This document shows positions 63,972-64,000 of a stretch of 64,000 nt of DNA, in pieces. Source of the stretch: Corynebacterium mendelii (GTDB lineage Bacteria; Actinomycetota; Actinomycetes; Mycobacteriales; Mycobacteriaceae); assembly GCF_017307055.1 (NCBI RefSeq), contig NZ_JAFLEQ010000016.1, positions 219,826-283,825 of the forward strand, in the 5' to 3' direction. Made by a program: the position numbers and the translations under genes. How positions within the stretch are numbered: position 1 is the stretch's first letter; every line of letters starts with the position of its first letter. The notes under the pieces are model-generated. The model ran no database searches. It worked only from the letters and a program-made list of their open reading frames with translations, and was not told where the DNA came from.

Positions 63972-64000
63972 CATCCGCAACACACTGTCTCCGGGAACCC

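Noticed and set aside
1..64000. CRISPR array, rRNA or tRNA genes
   Set aside because: No regularly spaced repeat-spacer units, no conserved rRNA blocks and no T-loop sequences with a matching cloverleaf were seen.

Overview
The window looks like a chromosomal segment of a Corynebacterium species (Actinobacteria; high G+C, many GTG starts). Diagnostic markers are the mycothiol gene mshB, an LpqW-type lipoprotein, ferredoxin fdxC, the succinylase lysine/mDAP genes dapC, dapD and dapE, a DUF3117 miniprotein, divergent glgA/glgC and an ECF sigma factor of the SigE type, in an order familiar from corynebacteria and mycobacteria. No tRNA, rRNA, CRISPR array or intact insertion sequence was seen.

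Layout. 1-4.2 kb: end of a peptide-type solute-binding protein, then two permeases and a fused double ATPase (dpp/opp operon). 4.5-8.6 kb: TPP riboswitch, thiamine-precursor ECF transporter (ykoE, ykoD, ykoC) and a P-loop kinase-like protein. 8.7-15 kb: leftward genes for a secreted trypsin-like protease, an FNT-family channel, a large cell-surface histidine acid phosphatase, a DUF402 protein and a small exported protein. 15.7-23.3 kb: typA, lpqW-like lipoprotein, mshB, a membrane protein, fdxC, dapC. 23.3-28.9 kb: two-component system with an unusual two-module sensor, an RluA-type pseudouridine synthase, a GtrA-like protein, and an XRE-regulator/membrane-protein pair with palindromic operators. 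29-41 kb: two AroP-like permeases, a giant DUF222-HNH protein, a repeat-bearing 1.1 kb gap, a lone PTS IIC-like protein, dapD, a dapD paralogue and dapE. 41-50 kb: LOG-family protein, DivIVA-like membrane protein, DUF3117, an RlmA-like methyltransferase, a GH32-like protein without its catalytic acids, acetolactate decarboxylase, lldD and a zinc alcohol dehydrogenase. 50.4-59.6 kb: glgA and glgC, normally back-to-back, are separated by about 6.8 kb of accessory DNA. 59.8-64 kb: a frameshifted and an intact copy of a secreted protein, a CAP-domain protein, an O-methyltransferase and sigE.

How genes work together. dapC, dapD and dapE supply three steps of the succinylase branch to meso-diaminopimelate and lysine. 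ykoE/D/C form one transporter under thiamine pyrophosphate control. glgA and glgC handle ADP-glucose and glycogen. lldD and acetolactate decarboxylase both act around pyruvate/lactate and share an intergenic region rich in palindromes.

The most interesting region is the insertion between glgA and glgC: a SWIM zinc-finger protein and a DUF6493-like helical-repeat protein, preceded by a 30-bp-periodic AT-rich repeat array and followed by a stub that matches the C-terminus of the DUF6493-like protein, as if a second copy had been lost. It looks like a small accessory system of unknown function, possibly defence-related. All calls come from reading the sequence; no database search was possible.
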